DNA of 19,962 bases from Azohydromonas lata NBRC 102462 (GTDB lineage Bacteria; Pseudomonadota; Gammaproteobacteria; Burkholderiales; Burkholderiaceae_C). The notes under the pieces are model-generated. The model made no database searches. It had not been told where the DNA came from and saw only the letters and a program-made list of their open reading frames with translations. Below are positions 1 through 7,544 of this stretch, one piece after another. The stretch spans positions 1 through 19,962 of the forward strand of contig CAMCTE010000025.1 of assembly GCA_945878385.1 (NCBI GenBank), given 5' to 3'. Within the stretch, counting starts at the first letter, position 1; each line of letters begins with the position of its first letter. The position numbers and the translations under genes were made by a program.

Positions 1-1
1 G

Positions 2-1027
2 GTGGTGATCGTCACCCCCGCCTGGGCCGATGCCAACCACGGCAACTGGCAAACCGCACGCCGTTGGGGCCGTCATCTGGCCTCCAAGCATACGGTGCTG
101 CTGACCGACCGGTGGCCCGATGGGCGTGTACAGGCCATCACAGTCCGCGCTGATGCCGGAATACTCCCGCACGCCCAAGCCCTGATCGCCCTGCATGCCA
201 GGCGGTCCGCCGATTCGGTGCAGGCCTGGCAGCAGCAACACGGCCCCAAGGGTTTGGCGGTGGTGCTCACCGGCACCGACCTCTACAAAGACCTCATCAG
301 CACGAACCCGTCCACCACGCAAACGGTGCGCGCCTCGTTGCAGGCCGCCCAGGCGCTGGTGCTGCTGCAGGACCAGGCCCCCAAAGCCCTGCCCGCCGAG
401 CAGCAGCACAAGGCGCAGGTCATCTTCCAGTCCACCAGCGCGCGCAAGCCTTGGGTCAAAACCGACCCGGCCATGCGCCCCCTGCGGGTGGTGATGGTGG
501 GCCATCTTCGTGAAGAAAAGGACCCCGACACCCTGCAGCGCTGCGCCGCGCTGCTGCAACAGGCCCCATCGGGGCACCCACCGGTGCTCATCGACCATCT
601 TGGCGCGGCGCTGGAGCCCGCATTCGAAAGCACCGCCCGGGCCACCCAGGCCGCCTGCCCCCACTACCGCTGGCTGGGTGCACGCAGCCATGAGGAGGCT
701 CGCCGCCGCATCCAGCGCGCTCATGTGCTGGTGCACACCAGCCGGATGGAAGGCGGCGCCCATGTGATCATGGAAGCGGTGCGCAGCGGCACACCCGTCT
801 TGGCCAGCCGCATGGACGGCAATGTGGGCATGCTCGGCGAAGGCTATGCCGGCTACTTTCCGGTGGGCGACGCACGGGCTCTGGCGCAGGCGCTGCAACG
901 GTTTCAAGCCGATGCCGAATTCCGCCGCACGCTGCACGCGCAATGCGAAGAAAGAGCCACCTTGTTCGACCCGCTGCATGAAGCGCAGGGCCTGCAGAAT
1001 TTGGTGGCCCAGTTGGTGGCCACCTGA
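2..1027 (+). CDS. senB: Selenosugar synthase SenB (selenoneine biosynthesis), 5' end cut by window edge
   Basis: GT-B-fold glycosyltransferase-like protein, 341 residues visible. In the selenoneine pathway SenB joins selenophosphate to a UDP-sugar, releasing UDP and forming a selenosugar; SenA (EgtB-like) then transfers selenium to hercynine. I recognise the family from its conserved N-terminus (IVTPA.ADAN.GNW.TARRW at residues 3-22), the IALHARRSA and LTGTDLY.D segments (62-70, 89-97) and the C-terminal nucleotide-sugar half: GHLREEKDP (167-175) and an EX7E motif (E250, E258) followed by SGTPVLAS. The frame is open at the left edge. The first visible codon is GTG, but family members usually begin a few residues earlier, so the true start is probably just outside. 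The stop TGA is at 1025-1027. The partner genes senA and senC are not in the window and would be expected upstream. The converging gene on the right is unrelated. The family call is firm; the sugar donor cannot be read from the sequence. Confidence 0.85.
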   Translation: MVIVTPAWADANHGNWQTARRWGRHLASKHTVLLTDRWPDGRVQAITVRADAGILPHAQALIALHARRSADSVQAWQQQHGPKGLAVVLTGTDLYKDLISTNPSTTQTVRASLQAAQALVLLQDQAPKALPAEQQHKAQVIFQSTSARKPWVKTDPAMRPLRVVMVGHLREEKDPDTLQRCAALLQQAPSGHPPVLIDHLGAALEPAFESTARATQAACPHYRWLGARSHEEARRRIQRAHVLVHTSRMEGGAHVIMEAVRSGTPVLASRMDGNVGMLGEGYAGYFPVGDARALAQALQRFQADAEFRRTLHAQCEERATLFDPLHEAQGLQNLVAQLVAT

Positions 1028-1052
1028 AGGGCACCTGAAAGCCACCTGACTA
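1020..1052. repeat. Three tandem 11-bp units at the senB stop
   Basis: Three consecutive 11-bp units sharing the core CACCTGA begin at 1020, 1031 and 1042. The first contains the senB stop codon. Probably local slippage; no function is apparent. Confidence 0.5.
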
Positions 1053-1055
1053 CCC

Positions 1056-1084
1056 GCGGATGGTCTTACCCGTCGCCATCCCGC
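1056..1084. terminator. Imperfect hairpin between convergent senB and fbpB
   Basis: GCGGATGG (1056-1063) can pair with CCATCCCGC (1076-1084) with one bulged C, leaving a 12-nt loop. It lies in the 85-bp gap between two converging genes, where a bidirectional terminator would be expected. There is no T-tract on either side, so the call is weak. Confidence 0.3.
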
Positions 1085-1092
1085 AGCCGGTG

Positions 1093-1116
1093 CCCCAGCC
1101 CCAGCCCCAGCCCTAG
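1093..1116. repeat. CCCCAG hexamer repeat at the fbpB 3' end
   Basis: CCCCAG occurs three times in tandem (1093-1110), followed by the variant CCCTAG (1111-1116), which contains the complement of the fbpB stop codon. Short low-complexity tract that could slip and change the last codons of the permease. Confidence 0.55.
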
Positions 1117-2780
1117 CCCTCCGCCCGCCGCAGCGCCCGCGACAGCATCACCACCGGAATCAGGCCCACCACCACGATGGCCAGGCTGGGCAAGGCGGCC
1201 TCACCCAGCCGCTCGTCACGCGCCAGGTTGAAGGCCACCACCGCCAGCGTGTCGGCATTGAAGGGCCGCAGCACCAGGGTGGCGGGCAACTCCTTCATCA
1301 CATCCACGAACACCAACAGCAGGGCCGCCACCGCACTGCGCCGCAGCAAAGGCAAGTGCAGTTCACTCAGAATGCGCCAGGGGCGTGCACCCAGCATCCG
1401 CGCGGTGTCGTCCACCGCGGGCGGCACGCGCGCATAGCCCGATTCAATGGCCTGCAAGGCCACCGCGGAAAAGCGCACCAGGTAGGCCAGCAAGAGTCCC
1501 AGCACCGTTCCGGTGAACCACGCCGGGACGCCCCACTGGGGAACAACGGCCTGCACCCAACCCAGTGGCAGCAAGATGCCCACCGCAATCACACCGCCGG
1601 GCACCGCATAGCCCAGGCCCACCACGCGCGCACCCGCACCCAAGCCCCATTGGGCCCACCGGTCCAGCCCACCATGCTGAGCCTGCCGGCCCAGACCCAC
1701 GCGCTGCAGGAAGGCCAGCAACACCGCCAGCCCGGTGGCCATCAGGGCAGCCCCTGCCGCCAGTCGAAAACTCGCCCAGGCCCAAGCCCCAAACGCAGCG
1801 ACGGGCAAACCGATGTCAGAGAAATGCGCCTCCTGCCACAACAGGCGCAGCAGCAGCAGCACCGGCAGCACAAAGCCCAAGGCCACCGGCAGCGCACACA
1901 ACGCAAAGCCCAACAGCGCCAGGCCGCCGCGCAGCACCAGCGGCCGGGCGTCCTGGGAAGTCGACGGACCCTGCCGATTGGCCGCAAAGCGAAGCCGCGC
2001 CTGCGCGCGGCGCTCCATCCACAACACCGCCGCCACCACCACCAACAGCAGGGAGGCCAACTGCGCGGCGGCCTGCCGGTCGTTCATCGCCAGCCAGGCC
2101 TTGTAGATGCCGGTGGCGAAGGTGTCCAGGCCAAAGAAGGCGCTCACGCCATAGTCGGCCAGCGTCTCCATCAGGGCCAAGGCCACACCGGCCACGATGG
2201 TCGGGCGCGCCAACGGCAGCGCCACCTCGCCCACCCGGCGCCAGAAACCCGCGCCCAGCAGGCGCGCGGCTTCCATCATCTGCACCCCGCGCTCGGCCAA
2301 TGCGGTGCGGGTCAGCAGGTACACATAGGGGTACAGCGCCAGCGTGAACAACAGCACCGCCATGGGCAGGCTGCGCACGTCGGGCCACAGCGCCCCTTGC
2401 AGCCCGAAAGCGGCACGCAAGGCCGTCTGCACCGGGCCGCTGAACTGCAGCGCATCGGTGTAGACATAGGCCAACACATAGGCCGGCATCGCCAAGGGCA
2501 AAAGCAGTGCCCATTCGAAGGTGCGCCGCCCCGGCAATTCGAACAGGGTGACGGCCGCGGCCGCACCCGCGCCCAACAGCGTCACACCCAGCGCCACCGC
2601 CACCACCAGCACCACCGAATTCAGCGCATAGCCCGGCAACACCGTGCTCCATTGGTGGGACAGCGTGGCCCAGGCTTGCGCATCGGCCCCCAGCCAAGAG
2701 CCCAGCACGCCCAACACCGGCAGGCTCAGGGCCACGCACAGCAGCGCCGTCAGCAGGCTGATCGACCGCATCTCAGGCAC
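1113..2780 (-). CDS. fbpB: Ferric iron ABC transporter permease, FbpB type
   Basis: Inner-membrane permease of 555 residues with two fused MetI-like domains and about 12 hydrophobic segments, the usual size for FbpB/HitB/FutB-type iron permeases. Each half carries the cytoplasmic EAA loop that docks on the ATPase: EAARLLGAGFW...LPLARP (about 170-193) and DDTARMLGARPWR...LPLLRRS (about 457-482). The C-terminal stretch VMKELPATLVLRPFN (494-508) is typical of ferric-iron permeases. The start used is GTG at 2780; an ATG three codons in (2771) is an alternative, and neither has a clear Shine-Dalgarno sequence. The gene is divergent from the cognate ATPase gene, separated by 64 bp holding a candidate Fur box. 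The periplasmic binding protein gene, normally first in an fbpABC operon, is absent from the window. Iron is the likely substrate, but thiamine or other MetI-family substrates cannot be excluded from the permease alone. Confidence 0.85.
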   Translation of the reverse strand: MPEMRSISLLTALLCVALSLPVLGVLGSWLGADAQAWATLSHQWSTVLPGYALNSVVLVVAVALGVTLLGAGAAAAVTLFELPGRRTFEWALLLPLAMPAYVLAYVYTDALQFSGPVQTALRAAFGLQGALWPDVRSLPMAVLLFTLALYPYVYLLTRTALAERGVQMMEAARLLGAGFWRRVGEVALPLARPTIVAGVALALMETLADYGVSAFFGLDTFATGIYKAWLAMNDRQAAAQLASLLLVVVAAVLWMERRAQARLRFAANRQGPSTSQDARPLVLRGGLALLGFALCALPVALGFVLPVLLLLRLLWQEAHFSDIGLPVAAFGAWAWASFRLAAGAALMATGLAVLLAFLQRVGLGRQAQHGGLDRWAQWGLGAGARVVGLGYAVPGGVIAVGILLPLGWVQAVVPQWGVPAWFTGTVLGLLLAYLVRFSAVALQAIESGYARVPPAVDDTARMLGARPWRILSELHLPLLRRSAVAALLLVFVDVMKELPATLVLRPFNADTLAVVAFNLARDERLGEAALPSLAIVVVGLIPVVMLSRALRRAEG

Positions 2781-2799
2781 CGCCGCGTCGGGTTTTGGG

Positions 2800-2818
2800 A
2801 ATGGGAATTGTTTGCATT
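2800..2818. promoter_or_regulatory. Candidate Fur box between fbpB and fbpC
   Basis: The 19-mer AATGGGAATTGTTTGCATT has the 9-1-9 layout of the Fur consensus AATGATAAT-C-ATTATCATT and matches it at 13 of the 18 flanking positions. Its own two halves are 6/9 symmetric. It overlaps the expected -35 position of the fbpC promoter and lies 20 bp from the fbpB start, so one bound Fur dimer could repress both divergent genes when iron is plentiful. Confidence 0.6.
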
Positions 2819-2832
2819 TGGGTCAGCGACCG

Positions 2833-2838
2833 TATCAT
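2833..2838 (+). promoter_or_regulatory. -10-like hexamer of fbpC
   Basis: TATCAT ends six bases before the fbpC ATG at 2845. TTGCAT at 2812-2817 could act as -35 with a short 15-bp spacer. The closeness to the ATG implies a leaderless or nearly leaderless transcript. Confidence 0.45.
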
Positions 2839-2844
2839 AGGTGC

Positions 2845-3912
2845 ATGTTCCTCAAGGTCGAACAAGTCACCCTGCGCTACCCCGGTGCATCCCGCCCCGC
2901 GGCCGACCGGGTGTCTTTCAGTCTGACCACCGGTCAGATCGGCGTGCTCATCGGCCCCTCGGGCTGCGGCAAGACCAGCCTGCTGCGCGCCATCGCCGGC
3001 CTGGAGCGGCCCGCCGAGGGTGAAATCTGGATCCGCGACCGCCAACTCAGCGGCCCGGGCCTGCACACCGCGCCGGAAGACCGTCAAATCGGCATGGTGT
3101 TCCAGGATTACGCCTTGTTTCCCCACCTCACCGTGGCCGAAAACATCGCATTCGGCATCAAACACCTGCCCAGCGCCGAGCGCCGCCAGCGGGTGGACGA
3201 ACTGCTGGATGTGGTGGGCCTGGCCCACGCCGCCCAACGCGCTCCCCACCAGCTCTCCGGCGGCCAGCAGCAACGCATTGCCCTGGCCCGTGCCCTGGCG
3301 CCGCGCCCGCAACTGCTGCTGCTGGACGAACCCTTTTCCAGCCTCGATGTCGACCTGCGCGAACGCCTGGCGCACGACCTGCGCACCATCCTCAAGCAGA
3401 CCGGCACCACCGCCCTGTTCGTCACCCACGACCAGCAAGAGGCCTTTGCGCTGGGCGATGTGATTGGCGTCATGCACCAGGGCCGGCTGGAGCAGTGGGA
3501 CAGCCCGTACGAGCTCTACCACCGCCCGGCCACCCGCTTCGTGGCCGAATTCATCGGGCATGCGGTGTTCACCCCGGCGCAGATCGTGATGTGCGCGCAT
3601 GGCCCCTGCGTGCACACGCCGCTGGGCGAAATCGACAACCCCAATGAATGCCCACTGCCCGGCGCCTACCCGGACGGGCACTGCGATGTGCTGCTGCGCG
3701 CCGACGACATCATCCACGACGACGACAGCCCGGTGAAGGCCCGCATCGAACGCAAGGCCTTTCGCGGTTCGGAGTTCCTCTACACGCTGCGCCTGGCCTC
3801 GGGCGAACAGGTGCTCACCCATGTGCCCAGCCACCACGACCACCACCTGGGCGAATGGATCGGCATCCGTTTGCAGATGGACCATGTGGTGACCTTCCCA
3901 CGAATCACCTGA
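2845..3912 (+). CDS. fbpC: Ferric iron ABC transporter ATP-binding protein, FbpC type
   Basis: Cytoplasmic ATPase of 355 residues that powers iron import together with the divergent permease. All ABC motifs are intact: Walker A GPSGCGKTS (37-45), Q-loop Q87, signature LSGGQQQR (137-144), Walker B LLLLDEP (157-163) and switch H195 in FVTHD. The segment from about 240 to the end is the TOBE-like regulatory domain seen in FbpC/PotA-type subunits. The start is ATG 2845, where homology begins with a KVEQVTLRY strand; the same frame is open for 67 codons further upstream, but that part lies antisense to the permease gene and is not protein-like. No strong Shine-Dalgarno sequence precedes the ATG, only AGG, and a -10-like hexamer sits immediately upstream. 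Expression is probably Fur-controlled. Iron specificity is inferred from the pairing with an FbpB-type permease. Confidence 0.88.
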   Translation: MFLKVEQVTLRYPGASRPAADRVSFSLTTGQIGVLIGPSGCGKTSLLRAIAGLERPAEGEIWIRDRQLSGPGLHTAPEDRQIGMVFQDYALFPHLTVAENIAFGIKHLPSAERRQRVDELLDVVGLAHAAQRAPHQLSGGQQQRIALARALAPRPQLLLLDEPFSSLDVDLRERLAHDLRTILKQTGTTALFVTHDQQEAFALGDVIGVMHQGRLEQWDSPYELYHRPATRFVAEFIGHAVFTPAQIVMCAHGPCVHTPLGEIDNPNECPLPGAYPDGHCDVLLRADDIIHDDDSPVKARIERKAFRGSEFLYTLRLASGEQVLTHVPSHHDHHLGEWIGIRLQMDHVVTFPRIT

Positions 3913-3963
3913 ACAGGGTCAGGAACTTCCCCCCGCAAACCGCCTCGAAATCGTGCAAGTCCC

Positions 3964-3969
3964 TAGAAT
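3964..3969 (+). promoter_or_regulatory. Possible -10 of ctpA inside a small dyad
   Basis: TAGAAT lies in the 102-bp gap between fbpC and ctpA and is framed by the inverted repeat GTCCC (3959-3963) / GGGAC (3971-3975). No convincing -35 is present at normal spacing, so this is tentative. Confidence 0.3.
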
Positions 3970-4014
3970 CGGGACATCTGGAAAAGCATGCGGCGACGCG
4001 GGATCGGATTGAAC

Positions 4015-5442
4015 ATGGGCTCCAAACTCAAGGTGGCAGGACTCGTTGCGGTGGGCGCGCTGGCCGGCGCACTGACCACGCTGCAGTTTTCGGCATACGC
4101 CCGCAGCGCGTTTTCGCCGCTGCCGCTGGAAGAGCTGCAGCAGCTCGCCGCCGTATTCGGCATCGTCAAGAGCGACTATGTGGAGTCCGTCGATGAGAAG
4201 AAACTCATCACCGACGCCATCTCCGGCATGGTCGCCGGCCTGGACCCGCACAGCCAGTACTTCGACAAGAAGAGCTTCAAGGAATTCCGCGAAGGCACCA
4301 GCGGCAAGTTCGTGGGCGTGGGCATCGAAATCGGCATGGAAGACGGAGTCGTCAAGATCGTCTCCCCCATCGAAGGTTCACCGGCCTTCCGAGCCGGCCT
4401 CAAGAGCGGCGACCTCATCACCCGCATCGACGACACCGCCGTCAAGGGCCTCACCATGGACCAGGCCGTCAAGCGCATGCGCGGCGAGCCGGCCACCAAG
4501 GTCACGCTCACCATCTTCCGCAAGGCCGAAAGCCGCAGCTTCCCGGTGACCATCACCCGAGAAGAAATCCGCGTGCAGAGCGTGCGGGCCAAGATGGTCG
4601 AGCCTGGCTTTGCCTGGCTGCGGGTCAGCCAATTCCAAGACCGCACCGTGGACGACTTCGTGCGCAAGCTCGACGAGCTCTACAAGCAAGACCCCAACCT
4701 CAAGGGTCTGGTGCTCGACCTGCGCAACGACCCAGGCGGCCTGCTGGAAGGGGCTGTGGCCATGTCCGCCGCCTTCCTGCCCAGCGATGTGGTGGTGGTG
4801 TCCACCAACGGCCAGCTGCAGGATTCCAAAGCCATCTTCAAGGCCACCCCCGAGCACTATCTGCGTCGCGGCGGCAACGACCCGCTGCGCCGCCTGCCCG
4901 ACGCGGTGAAGAAGGTGCCCCTGGTGGTGCTGGTCAACGAAGGCTCGGCCTCGGCCAGCGAAATCGTCGCCGGTGCCCTGCAAGACCACAAGCGGGCCAC
5001 CGTGATGGGCGCGCAAACCTTTGGCAAAGGTTCGGTGCAAACCGTGCGCCAGCTCAGCGCAGAAACCGCACTGAAGATCACCACCGCGCGCTACTACACC
5101 CCAAGCGGCCGCAGCATCCAGGCCAAGGGCATCGTGCCCGATGTGTGGCTGGACGAAACCGCCGAAGGCAATGTGTTCGCCGCCCTGCGCACCCGCGAAG
5201 CCGACCTGTCCAAGCACCTCAAGGAAGGCGAGGAAGGCAAGGACGAAGCCCGCGAAAAGGCGCGCGAGGAAGCCCGCAAGAAGCTTGAGGAAATGAGCAA
5301 GAACAACGAAATCAAGCCGCTGCCCGAATTCGGCAGCGCCGAGGATTTCCCTCTGCAGCAGGCCCTGAACCAGCTCAAGGGCCAGCCGGTGATGGCCAGC
5401 AAGAGCGCCACCGAGCGCAAGGCCCAGGCCAGCGGGTCCTGA
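4015..5442 (+). CDS. ctpA: S41 family C-terminal processing protease CtpA
   Basis: Periplasmic, membrane-anchored carboxy-terminal processing protease of 475 residues, which trims or degrades exported proteins at the cell envelope. Layout: an N-terminal hydrophobic anchor (about 7-29), a PDZ domain (about 95-180) containing FVGVGIEI and SPIEGSPAFRAGL, and the S41 protease domain. The catalytic pair is S313 in GSASASE and K338 in FGKGSVQ, 25 residues apart as in E. coli Prc (Ser430/Lys455), with Q342 following as in Prc. A highly charged segment (403-430) is probably helical. The start at ATG 4015 gives the family's usual MGxKLKxAGL N-terminus; an in-frame ATG at 3988 would add nine residues. 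The gene is followed 34 bp later by the adenylyltransferase gene on the same strand, so the two are probably cotranscribed. Confidence 0.92.
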   Translation: MGSKLKVAGLVAVGALAGALTTLQFSAYARSAFSPLPLEELQQLAAVFGIVKSDYVESVDEKKLITDAISGMVAGLDPHSQYFDKKSFKEFREGTSGKFVGVGIEIGMEDGVVKIVSPIEGSPAFRAGLKSGDLITRIDDTAVKGLTMDQAVKRMRGEPATKVTLTIFRKAESRSFPVTITREEIRVQSVRAKMVEPGFAWLRVSQFQDRTVDDFVRKLDELYKQDPNLKGLVLDLRNDPGGLLEGAVAMSAAFLPSDVVVVSTNGQLQDSKAIFKATPEHYLRRGGNDPLRRLPDAVKKVPLVVLVNEGSASASEIVAGALQDHKRATVMGAQTFGKGSVQTVRQLSAETALKITTARYYTPSGRSIQAKGIVPDVWLDETAEGNVFAALRTREADLSKHLKEGEEGKDEAREKAREEARKKLEEMSKNNEIKPLPEFGSAEDFPLQQALNQLKGQPVMASKSATERKAQASGS

Positions 5443-5476
5443 GCCGCGCCGGGCGGGCTGCCCTTGTCATAACCGC

Positions 5477-6235
5477 ATGACCGACGACGAGCTGCTGCGC
5501 TATTCGCGGCACATCCTGCTGCCCGAAATCGGCGTTGAAGGGCAGGAACGGCTGCTGGCTTCTCGCGCTTTGGTGATCGGCGCCGGTGGGCTTGGTTCGC
5601 CCGTGGCCCTGTACCTGTCCGGAGGCGGTGTGGGGCACATCACCCTGGTCGACCACGACACGGTGGACGTCACCAACCTGCAACGGCAGATTGCGCACGG
5701 CCAGGCCAGTGTGGGCCGCGCCAAGGTGGAATCGGCGCGCGAGCGCATGCTGCAGATGAACCCGCTGGCGCGCATCACCACGCTGCAGGAAAAGGCCGAT
5801 GGCGCGCGCCTGATGGAACTGGTGGCGCACGCCGATGTGGTGCTGGACTGCTGCGACAACTTCACCACGCGCCAGGCGGTGAATGCGGCCTGCGTGGCGC
5901 ACGCGGTGCCACTGGTCTCGGGTGCAGCCATCGGCTTCGACGGCCAAATTGCGGTCTACGACACACGCAACCCACAAGCGCCCTGCTATGCCTGTGTGTT
6001 CCCGCCCGACACCACTTTTGAGGAAGTGCGCTGCGCCACCATGGGCGTGTTTGCGCCTCTGGTGGGCATCATCGGCAGCATGCAGGCGGCCGAAGCGCTG
6101 CGCCTGTTGGCCCACACCGGCGAAAGCCTGGCTGGGCGCCTGCAGATGCTGGACGGACGCCGCATGGGGTGGACGGAAATCCGCATGACCCGGCAAGCCG
6201 ATTGCCCGGTGTGCGCAGCAAGCCGGCGGGGCTGA
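5477..6235 (+). CDS. moeB: HesA/MoeB/ThiF family adenylyltransferase
   Basis: E1-like enzyme of 252 residues that adenylates the C-terminal Gly-Gly of a small sulfur carrier (MoaD or ThiS), the activation step in molybdopterin or thiamine sulfur transfer. Visible motifs: RYSRHILLPEIG (8-19), nucleotide loop GAGGLGS (35-41), TNLQRQ (66-71), D128 in LDCCDNF, and the zinc cysteine pairs CYAC (170/173) and CPVC (243/246). These positions match E. coli MoeB closely. C186 in RCATMG is the extra conserved cysteine. The protein is full length for the family. It lies 34 bp downstream of ctpA. No Shine-Dalgarno sequence is obvious. No moaD or thiS is nearby, so MoeB versus ThiF function cannot be settled from context; MoeB is the default given the motif spacing. 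Confidence 0.82.
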   Translation: MTDDELLRYSRHILLPEIGVEGQERLLASRALVIGAGGLGSPVALYLSGGGVGHITLVDHDTVDVTNLQRQIAHGQASVGRAKVESARERMLQMNPLARITTLQEKADGARLMELVAHADVVLDCCDNFTTRQAVNAACVAHAVPLVSGAAIGFDGQIAVYDTRNPQAPCYACVFPPDTTFEEVRCATMGVFAPLVGIIGSMQAAEALRLLAHTGESLAGRLQMLDGRRMGWTEIRMTRQADCPVCAASRRG

Positions 6236-6280
6236 TTAAGCGCCCTTGACAGCGCGTGTGCGTCCTTTTCGTGGCCGGGC

Positions 6281-6296
6281 CAGCGCCGTAGCGCTG
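6281..6296. terminator. Small perfect hairpin between convergent moeB and protease gene
   Basis: CAGCGC, loop CGTA, GCGCTG, in the 112-bp gap between two converging genes. There is no T-tract, so it is a weak candidate bidirectional terminator. Nothing else is recognisable in 6236-6347 apart from two copies of CAGGGCCT. Confidence 0.3.
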
Positions 6297-6347
6297 CCAG
6301 AGCGGCCGTTCGCGCTCGCCCCAGGGCCTGTCGGGGTCTGCCAGGGC

Positions 6348-7544
6348 CTATCGTTCCTTGTCGCGCCCCATCTGCTGCCGCACCGCCTCCACCGCCGCTG
6401 CCGCGTCCAAGCGGCCGTGGCCAAACTCGATGTCGGGCCCCGGCACACCCAGGTCCCGGCTTGATTCCAACAACAGGCGTTCGATGCGCTCGGGCGGTGC
6501 ATCGGGGTCCAACGCCATCATCAGCGCCATCACACCAGCCACCATCGGGGCCGCATACGACGAACCGCTGACCCGCGTGTATCCACCCCCGGGCCGCAGC
6601 GTGGCGATGTGGGCCCCGGGTGCGGCCAGGCTCAGGTGCCAACCGTAGGAGGCCCATGCCGGCCGCCGGTCGCGCTCGTCGGTGGCGCCCACGGCCACCA
6701 TCCAAGGGCTGCGGCTCCATCCGGGGTTCACACCCTTGTTACCTGCGGGAACCACCAACAGGCCTTGGCCACGGTGCAGGTACTGCGCGGCCGCTCGAAT
6801 CGTCGGGCTTTCAGTCAACCCCTCGTAACTGACATTGACCACCTGGGCACCCGCATCAGCCGCCAACTGGATGCCGCGGGCAATCTGGCCCAGCGTTACC
6901 GGTTCCTGGCCACGCGTCACCTTCACCGGCAGGATGCGGGCGCGCTCATGCAGTTGCACGCGCTGCGCTTGCCGCGCGAAAGACGCCACGGCCACGCCGG
7001 CCACCGCAGTGCCGTGGCCGCGCTCGTCCATGGTCGGCGCGCCGGGCTCCAAGGCATGCAGGCCCGGTAACACCAGCCCCTGCAGGTCGGGGTGATGCGC
7101 GTCCACGCCACTGTCCACCACCGCAATGGTCACGCCGCGCCCGGTGGACCAACGCATCGCCTGTGCCCACTGCACCTGGTCCCAGTGCCAACCCGCGGCT
7201 GCATCGCCAGACGGGCGCCACCAACCTGCCACGGCCACGGTGCGGTTTCGTTCCGCACTCACCACGCCAGGGGCCACCCACAGGGCTGCCGCGCATCGCA
7301 TCGCAGCCGACCAATCCGATTGCTCCATCACCACCGTCAGCCCATCGGGCTGCACCTCCAGTGCACAGCGGGGCAATCGAGCCTGCAGACCCTGCACCGC
7401 CGCCTCGTGGCGCATCACCGCCACCATGCCCAGCGCACCGGGCTTGGGCCCTTCGCGCCATGCCCAGACCGCAACGGCCAGCACCAGCGCAGCCCATGCC
7501 CACCGTTTGATCGGCCAGACCGACCCCATCCACTGTGTATTCAT
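6348..7544 (-). CDS. S8 (subtilisin) family serine protease, membrane-anchored
   Basis: Subtilisin-family serine endopeptidase of 398 residues. The catalytic triad is complete: D144 in AVVDSGVD, H177 in RGHGTAVAG and S329 in SGSSYAAPMVAG; N269 in VPAGN is the oxyanion-hole asparagine. A single hydrophobic segment (about 14-29) follows a short basic N-terminus, so the protease domain should face the periplasm as a signal-anchored or secreted enzyme. Residues 35-125 form a pre-domain and may be an inhibitory propeptide; this is inference. The start at 7544 is chosen because GGGGAG lies at good Shine-Dalgarno distance and because the frame further upstream crosses non-coding, AT-richer DNA. There is no PEP-CTERM or other C-terminal sorting tail. 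It is divergent from the acyl carrier protein gene. Its substrate is unknown; a role with the neighbouring exosortase-A-type genes is only a positional guess. Confidence 0.88.
   Translation of the reverse strand: MNTQWMGSVWPIKRWAWAALVLAVAVWAWREGPKPGALGMVAVMRHEAAVQGLQARLPRCALEVQPDGLTVVMEQSDWSAAMRCAAALWVAPGVVSAERNRTVAVAGWWRPSGDAAAGWHWDQVQWAQAMRWSTGRGVTIAVVDSGVDAHHPDLQGLVLPGLHALEPGAPTMDERGHGTAVAGVAVASFARQAQRVQLHERARILPVKVTRGQEPVTLGQIARGIQLAADAGAQVVNVSYEGLTESPTIRAAAQYLHRGQGLLVVPAGNKGVNPGWSRSPWMVAVGATDERDRRPAWASYGWHLSLAAPGAHIATLRPGGGYTRVSGSSYAAPMVAGVMALMMALDPDAPPERIERLLLESSRDLGVPGPDIEFGHGRLDAAAAVEAVRQQMGRDKER

Noticed and set aside
1356..2840. Open frame of nearly 500 codons on the plus strand, antisense to fbpB
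   Set aside because: Its translation is dominated by Gln, His and Arg, lacks any domain-like pattern, and mirrors the codon bias of the permease gene. It is a high-GC shadow frame.
2773..3885. 370-codon open frame antisense to fbpC
   Set aside because: Low-complexity His/Val/Gly/Gln composition with no recognisable motif. The plus strand carries a complete ABC ATPase.
6236..6347. Possible small gene between moeB and the protease gene
   Set aside because: The minus-strand frame covering it is an overlap into the protease gene with Arg/Trp/Cys-rich sequence and no ribosome-binding site.
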